The position numbers and the translations under genes were made by a program. Shown in pieces: positions 8,367-16,857 of a DNA stretch of 44,423 nt (positions are counted from its first letter, which is position 1; every line of letters starts with the position of its first letter). The DNA is from Luteolibacter sp. (GTDB lineage: Bacteria > Verrucomicrobiota > Verrucomicrobiia > Verrucomicrobiales > Akkermansiaceae): contig JAUYNL010000017.1 of assembly GCA_030696085.1 (NCBI GenBank), positions 1-44,423 of the forward strand, given 5' to 3'. A model generated the notes under the pieces. That model saw only the letters and a program-made list of their open reading frames with translations, made no database searches and was not told where the DNA came from.

Positions 8367-9155
8367 ATGAAAGTTTCAATGTTTACAAATAAAAACAATC
8401 AATCGATCCAAGGGTTCACCTTGACCGAAATTTTAGTTTCCATTACCATCATTCTCATCCTTGCGGTGTTGTCGTTCTTGGGATTTTCCCGGATGCGCAG
8501 TTCGGGGGATCAGATTGTCTCGACGCGCAATATTGCGAATTTGATGATCGCCAATGCGGCTTACGCTTCGGATAACAATGGCAAATACGTCCCATATACC
8601 CGGAGGCCCACCGCTGATGAAATCGCCGCCGGCATATCATATCCGGGTGAGTCGTATTGGACCACCAACTGGAAATTCCTCAGAAACTTGAGGGGCGAGC
8701 CGACAGGAGGGCGTGAGTGGGAGGCTCCTCTTTCGGCGATGGATCCGATCACTGTGCGGGCAAAAAAGAATAGTTATGACAATTTGTATGGCAGCTATGG
8801 CTACAATACAACGAATCAGCCCGGCGTCGGACAGCCCGGCACTCCATGGCCGGGAGTAGGCAGTAACCAATCATTCTCAGTGCATCATATCAAAAATCCA
8901 TCCCGCACAGCGTGCTTCACTACCGGCACCGACATCGGAGTCAGTCCTTCAAATCCCGTGCTCTGGAAAAACAAGAACAACCAGAAGGAGGGTAAAACGG
9001 AAAACAGCATGATGTCCTTCCGCCATGCCAACAAAACCAAAGCATTGGTGGTGTATTATGACGGCCATGTCAGCGCGGTGACCGTCGCTGACATGGAAAA
9101 AATCAACAAAGAGGGAGCCGGCGAAAATGTCTTCTGGAATGCGTTGGCCAATTAA
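8367..9155 (+). CDS. type IV pilin-like pseudopilin with H-Xn-DG C-terminal motif
   Basis: The 262-residue protein has a class III prepilin leader: a 16-residue basic/polar leader, then GFTLTEILVSITIILILAV with cleavage expected after G16 and Glu at mature position +5. The globular part ends with 'FRHANKTKALVVYYDGHV', a variant of the H-X9-DG motif found in the large pseudopilin families of Planctomycetota and Verrucomicrobiota (11 residues here between H and DG). It would be matured by prepilin peptidase and inserted by a type II secretion or type IV pilus-like system, none of which is encoded in the window. It lies 101 bases after the FecR-LamG gene and 116 before the oxidoreductase, all on the same strand. 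No Shine-Dalgarno sequence is visible. A role in presenting or exporting enzymes is inference. Confidence 0.88.
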   Translation: MKVSMFTNKNNQSIQGFTLTEILVSITIILILAVLSFLGFSRMRSSGDQIVSTRNIANLMIANAAYASDNNGKYVPYTRRPTADEIAAGISYPGESYWTTNWKFLRNLRGEPTGGREWEAPLSAMDPITVRAKKNSYDNLYGSYGYNTTNQPGVGQPGTPWPGVGSNQSFSVHHIKNPSRTACFTTGTDIGVSPSNPVLWKNKNNQKEGKTENSMMSFRHANKTKALVVYYDGHVSAVTVADMEKINKEGAGENVFWNALAN

Positions 9156-9271
9156 CCTCGGTCGCGTCATTCCCGTCCTCATGCGCCCACAACAGCAGGT
9201 GGCGGGGGACGTCACTCGCCCTGATTTCCCCTGAAAGAACCCATTTCCTCCCGCCCGTATCGCAAACACAC

Positions 9272-10645
9272 ATGAACACCACCCTAAGTCGTCGTCATTT
9301 CCTCAGCACCTCGGCCGCAGCAGGTCTTGCCCTCACCGCACTTGGCATGCCGCCCGCCCGCGCCGCCTCGCCCAATGGGAAACTCCGCGTCCTTTCCATC
9401 GGCGTCATTGGCACCATTGGTGCGAGTGACCGCCGCCAGGTAGCCTCCCACCCGGACGTCGAAATCACCGGCCTTTGCGATGTGGACTCCAACTATCTGG
9501 CGCAAGCGTCCGCCGAGCATCCAAATGCCTTCACCTGCCGGGATTACCGCGAGGCGTTTTCAAAATACGGCGATCAATTCGATGCTGTGATCGTTTCCGT
9601 TCCAGATCATTCGCATGCGCCGATCCTGCTCACCGCGATGGCGCACGACAAACACGTCTATGGCCAGAAACCGCTGGTCCATCAACTTGAGGAACTCGTG
9701 ATGGTGGAGCACGCCATTACAGCGAAGCCGGATCTCGTCACCCAGCTCGGCAACCAGCGCATGGCGAACCCCGGCCGCCGCGCTGCCATCGAAATCCTGC
9801 GTCAGGGTCAGTTGGGCAAGGCCATCGAGGCCTATGCCTGGACCGGCGCTCCCGGCAACAACGACTACTTCAACTACGCCAAGGTGCTGCGCGAAAATCC
9901 GGTCATCCCCGCCAATCTGGATTGGGATTTGTGGCTCGGCCCCTGCGCCAGTATGCCCTATCACGATGCCATCGCACCGGCCAAGTGGCGCTCATGGTGG
10001 GATTTCGGCACCAACGGACTCGGCGACTGGGGGTGCCATGTGCTCGACGTGATCTTTTTCAGCTACGACGAGTTGCTCACCGCATACTCGGTGAATACCA
10101 CCTGTGCCGAAGCCGCCAGCGAGCGATTCCACGTCAATCCGTGCAAATCGACCATCACCTATCAGGTCCGCTCCGACAAGTTCACCGGCGGCACCTTCCC
10201 GATCCATTTCTACGATTCGGACCAGAAGCCGACGCCATCGCAGCTTCGGATTCCCGAGGAAACCAAGGGGAGCAACATGACGGTGGTCGTCTGCGAGGGC
10301 GGCACGCTCACACTGGAAGCCGACGGACGACTCAAAATCTGGCGCGAGGGAAAAATGACCGAGGGCCTGCGCATGCCCGGGCTGCCTCAATTCCCAAAAC
10401 TCAATCACTGGCACGCGTGGGTGGACAACTGCCTCGGTCGCAAGGCGGAACTGCGGGCTCCCTTCAAGGATGCGGTGCGCATCACCGAGGCGGTTTTGTT
10501 AGCCACTAAAGCCACCCGCTTCCCCGGTCAGGAACTCCTTTGGGATAAGTCCCAACTTGCATTCACCAACAATCCCGAAGCCTCCCGGACCCTTGTCCGC
10601 CGCACATACCGGGATGGATTCGCTCCGCCCGCCCGCTTTTGCTGA
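9272..10645 (+). CDS. Tat-exported Gfo/Idh/MocA family oxidoreductase
   Basis: The 457-residue protein starts with a twin-arginine signal (SRRHFL, residues 6-11, then an Ala-rich hydrophobic stretch to about 31). A Rossmann fold follows (GVIGTIG near 44-50; acidic end of strand 2 at 'LCDVDS'). The family's EKP motif appears as GQKP (131-134), a variant often seen in exported planctomycete/verrucomicrobial members. The C-terminal substrate domain includes 'WWDFGTNGLGDWGCHVLD'. Tat export fits a protein that binds NAD(P) tightly before folding, as in glucose-fructose oxidoreductase. It is the first gene of a run of six closely spaced genes (next start 43 bases away). The likely activity is oxidation of a sugar hydroxyl, often C3; the substrate is not readable from sequence. 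Confidence 0.88.
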   Translation: MNTTLSRRHFLSTSAAAGLALTALGMPPARAASPNGKLRVLSIGVIGTIGASDRRQVASHPDVEITGLCDVDSNYLAQASAEHPNAFTCRDYREAFSKYGDQFDAVIVSVPDHSHAPILLTAMAHDKHVYGQKPLVHQLEELVMVEHAITAKPDLVTQLGNQRMANPGRRAAIEILRQGQLGKAIEAYAWTGAPGNNDYFNYAKVLRENPVIPANLDWDLWLGPCASMPYHDAIAPAKWRSWWDFGTNGLGDWGCHVLDVIFFSYDELLTAYSVNTTCAEAASERFHVNPCKSTITYQVRSDKFTGGTFPIHFYDSDQKPTPSQLRIPEETKGSNMTVVVCEGGTLTLEADGRLKIWREGKMTEGLRMPGLPQFPKLNHWHAWVDNCLGRKAELRAPFKDAVRITEAVLLATKATRFPGQELLWDKSQLAFTNNPEASRTLVRRTYRDGFAPPARFC

Positions 10646-10688
10646 ACAACCTTCGCCTATCACCCATTCCAGTTCCAAATCACAGATC

Positions 10689-12113
10689 ATGAAATTCATC
10701 ACCATCCTCTCCTCCCTCTCGCTGCTCGCATCAGCGTTCGCTCCCGCCGAAACCCCGGAAGAAAAGGCCGGACGCATGCAATGGTTCAACGAGGCCCGCT
10801 TCGGTATGTTCATCCATTGGGGTGTTTATTCGCAAGCCGCTGGAAATTGGAACGGCAAGCCGGTTCCCGGTGCGGGCGAGTGGATCCAGAGCGGTGGGAA
10901 AATCCATGCCGCCGAGTATCGCGAAATCCTTCAGGGCCAATTCAACCCGGTGAAATACGATCCCGAAGCATGGGTCATCGCCGCCAAGGGTGCCGGCATG
11001 AAATACATCGTCATCACCTCGAAACACCACGATGGCTTCTGCCTCTGGGACTCGAAGCTAACCGATTGGGATGTCGGCTCCACGCCTTATAAAAAAGATC
11101 TGCTCAAACCACTTGCGGAAGCTTGTGAGAAGCACGGCGTAAAGTTCTGCGTCTATCACTCCATCATGGACTGGTCCCACCCGGACTGGGGCAGCAAGAC
11201 TCCTAACAACGGTGGCAACGCCCCGGTGGACGCCACCCCGGCCCTGTGGCGCGGTAATGCCGCCAATCCCAAGCCGGACATGGACCGCTTCACCGCCTAC
11301 TTGAAAGGCCAGCTCAAGGAACTGGTCGATGACTACAAGCCGGGAATCCTCTGGTTCGACGGCGAATGGGAGGATGCCTGGACCCACGAACGCGGAGTGG
11401 ATCTTTATGAATATCTGAGGAAACTCGACCCCTCTCTCATCATCAATAACCGCGTGGACAAAGGCCGCGATGGCATGAAGGGCCGGACCACCGACGAGAA
11501 ATTCAAGGGCGACTACGGCACTCCCGAGCAGGAAATCCCCGCCACCGGCTTCGGCGAGGACGTCGCCTGGGAATCCTGCATGACCATGAACGAAACCTGG
11601 GGCTTCAAAACAGAAGACACCCAGTGGAAGAGCAACGAGGTCCTCATCCGCAACCTCATCGACATCGCCAGCAAGGGCGGCAACTATCTGCTCAATGTAG
11701 GCCCCACCGGCGAAGGTGAAATTCCTTCCGCTTCGCTGGAGCGTCTTGCCGCCATCGGCGATTGGATGAAAGTCAACGGCGAGTCCATTCACGGCACCAC
11801 CGCCTCGTTGTTCCCAAATGTTTCCTGGGACGGACGCTCCACCACGGCTGTTGCGGATGATGGCGGCACCCGCATCTACGTGCATCTCTTCAGTCTGCCA
11901 ACGGACGGCAAGATCATTCTCACGGATCTCGTGACCCGCCCGGATGGAGCCACCCTCCTCGGGAAGGATACGCCCCTTGAAATATCCGGAGAGGAAGGCG
12001 CATGGTCGATCCAGCTATCCCCGGCAGACATGCATCCCATCGCCACGGTGATCGCGCTCAATTTCCCGGGAAATCCCATCATTCAGCGCCCTCTCACCAG
12101 CCAGCAGAAATGA
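10689..12113 (+). CDS. secreted alpha-L-fucosidase, glycoside hydrolase family 29
   Basis: The 474-residue protein has a signal peptide (1-20, MKFITILSSLSLLASAFAPA) and a GH29 catalytic barrel. Recognisable elements are 'ARFGMFIHWGVYS' (36-48), 'TSKHHDGFCLWDS' (110-122) and 'ILWFDGEWE' (220-228), which supplies the predicted nucleophile D224. A shorter beta-sandwich C-terminal domain follows. The enzyme releases alpha-linked L-fucose from glycan ends by a retaining mechanism. I chose the ATG at 10689 because it begins a proper signal peptide; the frame is open further upstream, overlapping the oxidoreductase gene. A second GH29 enzyme is at 39512 but is Tat-exported and has a different catalytic loop (WWDMNV), so the two probably differ in linkage preference. 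The acid/base residue is not assignable by eye. Confidence 0.93.
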   Translation: MKFITILSSLSLLASAFAPAETPEEKAGRMQWFNEARFGMFIHWGVYSQAAGNWNGKPVPGAGEWIQSGGKIHAAEYREILQGQFNPVKYDPEAWVIAAKGAGMKYIVITSKHHDGFCLWDSKLTDWDVGSTPYKKDLLKPLAEACEKHGVKFCVYHSIMDWSHPDWGSKTPNNGGNAPVDATPALWRGNAANPKPDMDRFTAYLKGQLKELVDDYKPGILWFDGEWEDAWTHERGVDLYEYLRKLDPSLIINNRVDKGRDGMKGRTTDEKFKGDYGTPEQEIPATGFGEDVAWESCMTMNETWGFKTEDTQWKSNEVLIRNLIDIASKGGNYLLNVGPTGEGEIPSASLERLAAIGDWMKVNGESIHGTTASLFPNVSWDGRSTTAVADDGGTRIYVHLFSLPTDGKIILTDLVTRPDGATLLGKDTPLEISGEEGAWSIQLSPADMHPIATVIALNFPGNPIIQRPLTSQQK

Positions 12114-12162
12114 TTACCCGCAAAGCACGGCAGACAAAACCCGAATCGTCGGAAATTTTCAA

Positions 12163-12999
12163 ATGACAAGCATCCCGAATCACAAGCGTCTCGCGGTATG
12201 CACCTGGTCCCTGCTTCCGGTCGGTCCGATCGATCTGGTGGCCAGGCTGCATGCCACCGGCATCACCCGCGCGCAGCTCGCGCTTGATCCATTGCGCGGC
12301 GATCCGGCGGTCTGGGGCGATACGAAATCGCTGTTAGCCGACCATGGAATCGAAATCGTGTCCGGCATGTTCGGTTGTGTGGGCGAGGATTATGCGACGC
12401 TGGAGTCGATCCGGGCCACCGGCGGGATTGCTCCGGATGCGACGTGGGGGGAAAACCTGCGGAACATCCGCGCCACGGCGGAGCTGGCCTCAAAGCTGGG
12501 CTTGAAGCTCGTCACCTTCCATGCGGGCTTTCTGCCATCCGACGAATCGGATCCTGAATTTGAAAAGATGCTGATGCGGCTTAAAACAGTGGCTGAGGTT
12601 TTTGCCGCCGCTGGAATGGACCTCGCGCTGGAGACAGGACAGGAATCCGCGCTCTCACTCCAGGCCATATTGCTCGGACTGAACGCTCCGAACCTGTTCG
12701 TCAATTTTGATCCGGCCAACATGATCCTCTATGGCAAGGGCGATCCCGTCCAGTCAGTCGGTGTGCTTGGCCGGTGGATCCGGCAGGTTCACATCAAGGA
12801 CGCCACTCGGGCTGTCACGCCCGGAACCTGGGGTGAGGAAGTCGCCGTGGGATCAGGAGATGTTGACTGGCCGCGCTTTTTCGCGGCACTTGAGGACATC
12901 GACTTCACGGGTGACTGGGTGATTGAGCGCGAAGCTGGCATCGACCGGATCGCGGACATTCTCACGGCAAAGCAACTCGTTCTGGAATCAACCCGTTAA
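12163..12999 (+). CDS. sugar phosphate isomerase/epimerase family TIM-barrel protein
   Basis: The 278-residue protein has no signal peptide, so it is cytoplasmic. It belongs to the xylose-isomerase-like TIM-barrel superfamily. Candidate metal ligands are E157 (ALETGQE), D183 (VNFDPANM), H210 (VHIKD) and E255 (DWVIERE), the usual Glu-Asp-His-Glu set. Members include hydroxypyruvate isomerase, epimerases and enzymes acting on 3-keto-sugars. The position directly before a cytoplasmic Gfo/Idh/MocA dehydrogenase (11-base gap) and in an operon with a PF06439 protein favours a step on a keto-sugar. The start is an ATG without a Shine-Dalgarno sequence, 49 bases after the fucosidase stop. The exact reaction is unknown. 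Confidence 0.85.
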   Translation: MTSIPNHKRLAVCTWSLLPVGPIDLVARLHATGITRAQLALDPLRGDPAVWGDTKSLLADHGIEIVSGMFGCVGEDYATLESIRATGGIAPDATWGENLRNIRATAELASKLGLKLVTFHAGFLPSDESDPEFEKMLMRLKTVAEVFAAAGMDLALETGQESALSLQAILLGLNAPNLFVNFDPANMILYGKGDPVQSVGVLGRWIRQVHIKDATRAVTPGTWGEEVAVGSGDVDWPRFFAALEDIDFTGDWVIEREAGIDRIADILTAKQLVLESTR

Positions 13000-13010
13000 C
13001 TCAATCACAG

Positions 13011-14060
13011 ATGCATCAATCATCTCCTGCCGGCACCCATGAACCAGTGAATGTCGCGGTCGTCGGCCTTGGTTTCATGGGCGTGACCCATCTGCGCGCT
13101 TATCTTGATAATCCCATGGCGCGTGTCGTCGCCGTGTGCGACGCCGTTCGCGTGCCGGTCAACGGTGTCTTGTCCGGCATCGCGGGCAATATCAAAAACT
13201 CCGGCGACATTCATCTGGGGCCGGATGTGAAGGTTTTCAGCAAACTTGAGGACCTGCTCGCTGATGTGCGGGTGCAACTGGTGGATCTTTGCACACCCAC
13301 GCCGCTGCACCCGGCACAGGTCATCGCCGCGCTGAATGCGGGCAAGGACGTCATCTGTGAGAAACCGCTGGCCCGAAGCTCGCAGGCGGCGAGGGAAATT
13401 CTCGCGCGGACTGCCGGAGCGCCAGGGATCCTGATGCCGGCGATGTGCATGCGTTTCTGGCCCGGATGGAGCTGGCTCAAGCAGGTGGTCGCGGAACAAA
13501 CCTACGGCAAGGTATTGGCCGCGAGTTTCCGCCGGGTTTCCGAAATGCCCGCATGGAGCCGCCAGGGCACCTACGCAGGCGGCGGTGATACGGGCGGAGC
13601 CCTGTTTGACCTGCATATTCACGATACGGATTTCGTCAACCATCTCTTCGGCCGGCCGGCCGGCGTATTTTCCACGGGCGTGCTGGGGGCGGACGGTTCC
13701 ATCAATCATGTGGTGACTCAATACGATTATCCCGGAGGCCCGGCGGTGCATGCGGAGGGAAGCTGGTTGCTTGCGGGTGGATTCAACATGGCCTATAGCC
13801 TGCACTGTGAGCGCGCCACCTTGGACTATGATCTGTCGCGTGGCGCGGATGCCCTGATCGTTACCGAAACCGGCCTGGAACCGCGCATCGTCAGATACCC
13901 GGACGGCGATGGTTATGCCATGGAAATCAATCACATCGTGGACTGCGTCTCCAAACGCGAAGCCTCGACCGTGGTCGGTGCGCTGGATGGCGTGACGGCC
14001 CTTGAGATTTGCGAAGCTGAGGAAAAATCAATCCGTGGCGGCGCACCCGTGAGACTATAA
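13011..14060 (+). CDS. cytoplasmic Gfo/Idh/MocA family dehydrogenase
   Basis: The 349-residue protein lacks a signal peptide. It shows the NAD(P)-binding Rossmann motif 'VVGLGFMG' (17-24), the catalytic 'CEKPLARS' Lys motif (EKP at 117-119) and the family's 'GGALFDLHIHDTD' segment containing the conserved Asp and His. It probably oxidises or reduces a sugar or inositol-like hydroxyl. It sits between the isomerase and the MFS permease with gaps of 11 and 21 bases, so co-transcription is very likely. Having both an exported (9272) and a cytoplasmic member in one operon suggests oxidation outside and reduction or a second oxidation inside; that is inference. Confidence 0.9.
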   Translation: MHQSSPAGTHEPVNVAVVGLGFMGVTHLRAYLDNPMARVVAVCDAVRVPVNGVLSGIAGNIKNSGDIHLGPDVKVFSKLEDLLADVRVQLVDLCTPTPLHPAQVIAALNAGKDVICEKPLARSSQAAREILARTAGAPGILMPAMCMRFWPGWSWLKQVVAEQTYGKVLAASFRRVSEMPAWSRQGTYAGGGDTGGALFDLHIHDTDFVNHLFGRPAGVFSTGVLGADGSINHVVTQYDYPGGPAVHAEGSWLLAGGFNMAYSLHCERATLDYDLSRGADALIVTETGLEPRIVRYPDGDGYAMEINHIVDCVSKREASTVVGALDGVTALEICEAEEKSIRGGAPVRL

Positions 14061-14081
14061 TCCCCGTCCCGCCATTCCCTT

Positions 14082-15419
14082 GTGAACTCCCGACTTCGCC
14101 TCCGCCTTTCCCTGATGATGTTCCTACAGTTTTTCACCTGGGGAGCATGGTTTGTGACGCTCTTCCTGGTCCTCGGCACCAATGGGCTGGAGAACATCAT
14201 TGGAAGATCCTATTCAAGCGCCCCGATTGCCGCGATGATCGCGCCGCTTTTTCTCGGCTTGGTGGCGGACCGTTTTTTCCCGTCAGAGCGGGTGATGGGA
14301 GCGCTGCTGCTGCTCGGTGGCGCGTTGATGTTGATGGTTCCCGGCGCGGTCGCAGCAGGCAAGGGGGACACCGTGGCCTGGCTTTTCACCGGGCACATGC
14401 TCTGCTACATGCCGACCCTTGGACTTGGCAACACCATCGTCTTCACACACCTCCCTGCGGAGACCTTCCCGAAAGTGCGGGTTTGGGGCACCATCGGCTG
14501 GATCGCCGCAGGTTTGCTCGCAGGTTTCCTGGGCTGGTCTGCTAGTTTGAACCTCTTTTGGATCGCGGGGATTTCGTCGCTATTGCTGGGCGCATATAGT
14601 TTCACGCTGCCCCACACCCCGCCGCCCGCGGCGGGCAAGCCGCTTGAACTCCGTTCCATCCTGATGCTCGACGCGTTCCGAATGCTGACAAAGCCCGCCT
14701 TTCTCGTTTTCATCATCTGCTCCACGCTGATCTGTGTGCCGCTTGCCTATTATTTTGCGAATACTTCCGGATTTCTCGCCAACATGGGTTTCGAGCAGGC
14801 GGCTTCGGCGATGACCATCGGCCAGGCGTCGGAGATCTTCTTCATGCTGCTGATCCCTTTTTTCTTCCGCTGTCTCGGTGTGAAATGGATGATTCTCGTG
14901 GCGATGCTGGCATGGGCCGCGCGCTATCTGCTCTTCGCCTTTGGCGCGCCGGAGCAGATTGCCTGGATGCTTTTCCTCGGCATCGCGCTCCACGGCATCT
15001 GTTATGATTTCTTCTTCGTGACGGGATTCATGTACACCGACCGGGCCGCACCGAAGGAAATCCGCGGCCAGGCGCAGAGCATGCTGGTGTTTTTCACGCA
15101 GGGAGTCGGCATGTTCGTCGGTTTCAAGGTGGCGGATATGAAGCTCGCCCCGGTGCGGGACGCCGCCGCCGTGCTGGGAAATGCGGTGACCCACGCCCGC
15201 GGCGCGGAAACCCTCTCCTTCAGCCGGCAGTTCTCCAAAATGTTTGCGGTGAAGATGCCCGATGGCATCGATCCATCGCTGGTTTCATCGGTTGGCGGCC
15301 TCTGGAAATCCTATTGGCTGTTTCCCGTCGGTATGGCGGCATTGACCGCCCTCATATTCTTTCTCTTCTTCCGCGAAAAGGCCGGGCCTTCCAACGATGG
15401 CGCGCCGTCCCGGCACTGA
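14082..15419 (+). CDS. MFS permease of the nucleoside:H+ symporter-like type
   Basis: The 445-residue integral membrane protein has about 12 hydrophobic helices. The N-terminal segment 'MMFLQFFTWGAWFVTLFLVL' and the following 'PIAAMIAPLFLGLVADRFF' (Asp in the loop 2-3 motif) match the NupG/Nuc_H_symport branch of the major facilitator superfamily. In glycan loci, members of this branch commonly move sugars or nucleosides by proton symport. The start codon is GTG at 14082, 21 bases after the dehydrogenase stop. The C-terminus is 14 bases before the next start. The cargo is probably the mono- or disaccharide released or oxidised by the operon's enzymes; specificity cannot be read from sequence. 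Confidence 0.88.
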   Translation: MNSRLRLRLSLMMFLQFFTWGAWFVTLFLVLGTNGLENIIGRSYSSAPIAAMIAPLFLGLVADRFFPSERVMGALLLLGGALMLMVPGAVAAGKGDTVAWLFTGHMLCYMPTLGLGNTIVFTHLPAETFPKVRVWGTIGWIAAGLLAGFLGWSASLNLFWIAGISSLLLGAYSFTLPHTPPPAAGKPLELRSILMLDAFRMLTKPAFLVFIICSTLICVPLAYYFANTSGFLANMGFEQAASAMTIGQASEIFFMLLIPFFFRCLGVKWMILVAMLAWAARYLLFAFGAPEQIAWMLFLGIALHGICYDFFFVTGFMYTDRAAPKEIRGQAQSMLVFFTQGVGMFVGFKVADMKLAPVRDAAAVLGNAVTHARGAETLSFSRQFSKMFAVKMPDGIDPSLVSSVGGLWKSYWLFPVGMAALTALIFFLFFREKAGPSNDGAPSRH

Positions 15420-15433
15420 TCATTTTCATCCTC

Positions 15434-16774
15434 ATGAAACTTTACCCCGAAATCCTGACTCTGTTTTTCGCCATCTCCCTATCGCTCATTTCGGCAGGTC
15501 AGACGGGGGAAGTGTCCGCTAGTCTTTCCAACACGCCTCCTCCGGGGTTTGCCGCCCTGTGGAACGGTCGGGATCTCACCGGTTGGTGGGGAGCTGATAC
15601 TGAAGACCCCCGCGGATACACAGGCTTGCCGGCAGTGGAGTTTCAGACCAAGCGTGATGCCAGTCTCACGGATATCCGGAAACATTGGCTGGTGCGTGAT
15701 GGAGAACTCGTGAATGACGGCAAGGGCCTGTTTCTCACAACGGAACAATACTTCGGCGATTTCGAACTGCTTGTGGATTACAAGACGGTGCCTCTGGCCG
15801 ATAGTGGCATTTATCTTCGCGGTTGTCCGCAGGTGCAGATATGGGATTCGACAGATAAGAAGAAGTTCGCAATCGGCGCGGACAAGGGATCCGGCGGACT
15901 GTGGAACAACTCCCCGGGAGCGCCTGGAAAAGATCCGCTCGTCAAGGCGGACAAACCATTCGCCCAATGGAACCGACTCCGCATCGTCATGGTTGGTTCC
16001 CGGGTATGGGTTTGGTTGAACGGCCAGCCCACGGTTGATGGTTCCGTGTTGGAGAATTATTTCGACCGGAAGCTGCCGGTGCCGTCGCGCGGTCCGATCC
16101 AATTGCAGACGCATGGAGGCGAAATCTCCTGGCGCAATGTGTTCATCCGCGAGATCGGCGGCGACGAGGCGAACCGCTTGTTGCGTGGCACGGATCCAGA
16201 GGGATTCAGCTCCATCTTCAACGGCAGGGATCTCACTGGTTGGACCGGCCAACTGGACTGTGTGAACGTGACCGGTTCCGCCATTGTATGGCAGCCCGGT
16301 AAGGGTGGTGTGATCCACACTCAAAAGGAATACGCCGATTTTGTCGTCCGCTTGGAGTTCAAGCTTCCACCTGGTGGCAACAACGGACTCGCCATCCGCT
16401 ACCCCGGCAGCGGCAATCCCGCAAACGAGGCGATGTGCGAATGCCAGGTGCTCGACGATCACTACGAGCAGGCCACCGGTTCGAAAATCGATCCCCGCCA
16501 GGCGCATGGTTCCGCCTACGGCATGGTCGCGGCATTGAGAGGCTATCAACGCCCGGCGGGCGAATGGAACTATCAGGAAGTCGCAGTCAGCGGATCGACG
16601 ATCAAGGTGGAGTTGAACGGCACGCGTATTTTAGATGCGGACTTGAGCCAGGTCACGGAATTCATGGAGGGCTACGGGCATCCCGGCAGGAACCGCAAGA
16701 GCGGATATTTCGGATTCGCCGGCCACAATGATCCCGTGGCGTTCCGAAACATCTCCATCAAACCACTTGACTGA
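15434..16774 (+). CDS. secreted protein with two PF06439 (3-keto-disaccharide hydrolase, former DUF1080) domains
   Basis: The 446-residue protein has a signal peptide (1-22, MKLYPEILTLFFAISLSLISAG) and two tandem concanavalin-like jelly-roll domains. Each opens with the family signature: 'GFAALWNGRDLTGWWG' (38-53) and 'GFSSIFNGRDLTGWTG' (257-272). Each contains the 'DFELLVDYK / DFVVRLEFK' and 'SGIYLRG / NGLAIRYPG' strands. Members of PF06439 are annotated as hydrolases of 3-keto-disaccharides formed by Gfo/Idh/MocA dehydrogenases. The duplication suggests one catalytic and one binding copy, or two specificities. I chose the ATG at 15434 for the signal peptide, although the frame stays open upstream inside the permease gene. 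It is the last gene of the six-gene run and convergent with the esterase at 16858. Confidence 0.9.
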   Translation: MKLYPEILTLFFAISLSLISAGQTGEVSASLSNTPPPGFAALWNGRDLTGWWGADTEDPRGYTGLPAVEFQTKRDASLTDIRKHWLVRDGELVNDGKGLFLTTEQYFGDFELLVDYKTVPLADSGIYLRGCPQVQIWDSTDKKKFAIGADKGSGGLWNNSPGAPGKDPLVKADKPFAQWNRLRIVMVGSRVWVWLNGQPTVDGSVLENYFDRKLPVPSRGPIQLQTHGGEISWRNVFIREIGGDEANRLLRGTDPEGFSSIFNGRDLTGWTGQLDCVNVTGSAIVWQPGKGGVIHTQKEYADFVVRLEFKLPPGGNNGLAIRYPGSGNPANEAMCECQVLDDHYEQATGSKIDPRQAHGSAYGMVAALRGYQRPAGEWNYQEVAVSGSTIKVELNGTRILDADLSQVTEFMEGYGHPGRNRKSGYFGFAGHNDPVAFRNISIKPLD

Positions 16775-16857
16775 AATCACACCGGCAACCTCTGAGAAAT
16801 CCGCCGTTGACTCAAACGAATCACGTTAGGTCAACATATACAGAGATGGTGTATTGT

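Noticed and set aside
14402..14407. TGCTAC inside the MFS gene as another promoter element
   Set aside because: It is in coding sequence without the A/T-rich upstream part; about ten chance copies are expected in a window of this size.
16806..16835. GTTGAC/GTCAAC pairing as a terminator between 16774 and 16858
   Set aside because: The stem is only 6 bp with an 18-base loop and no T-run; too weak to list.
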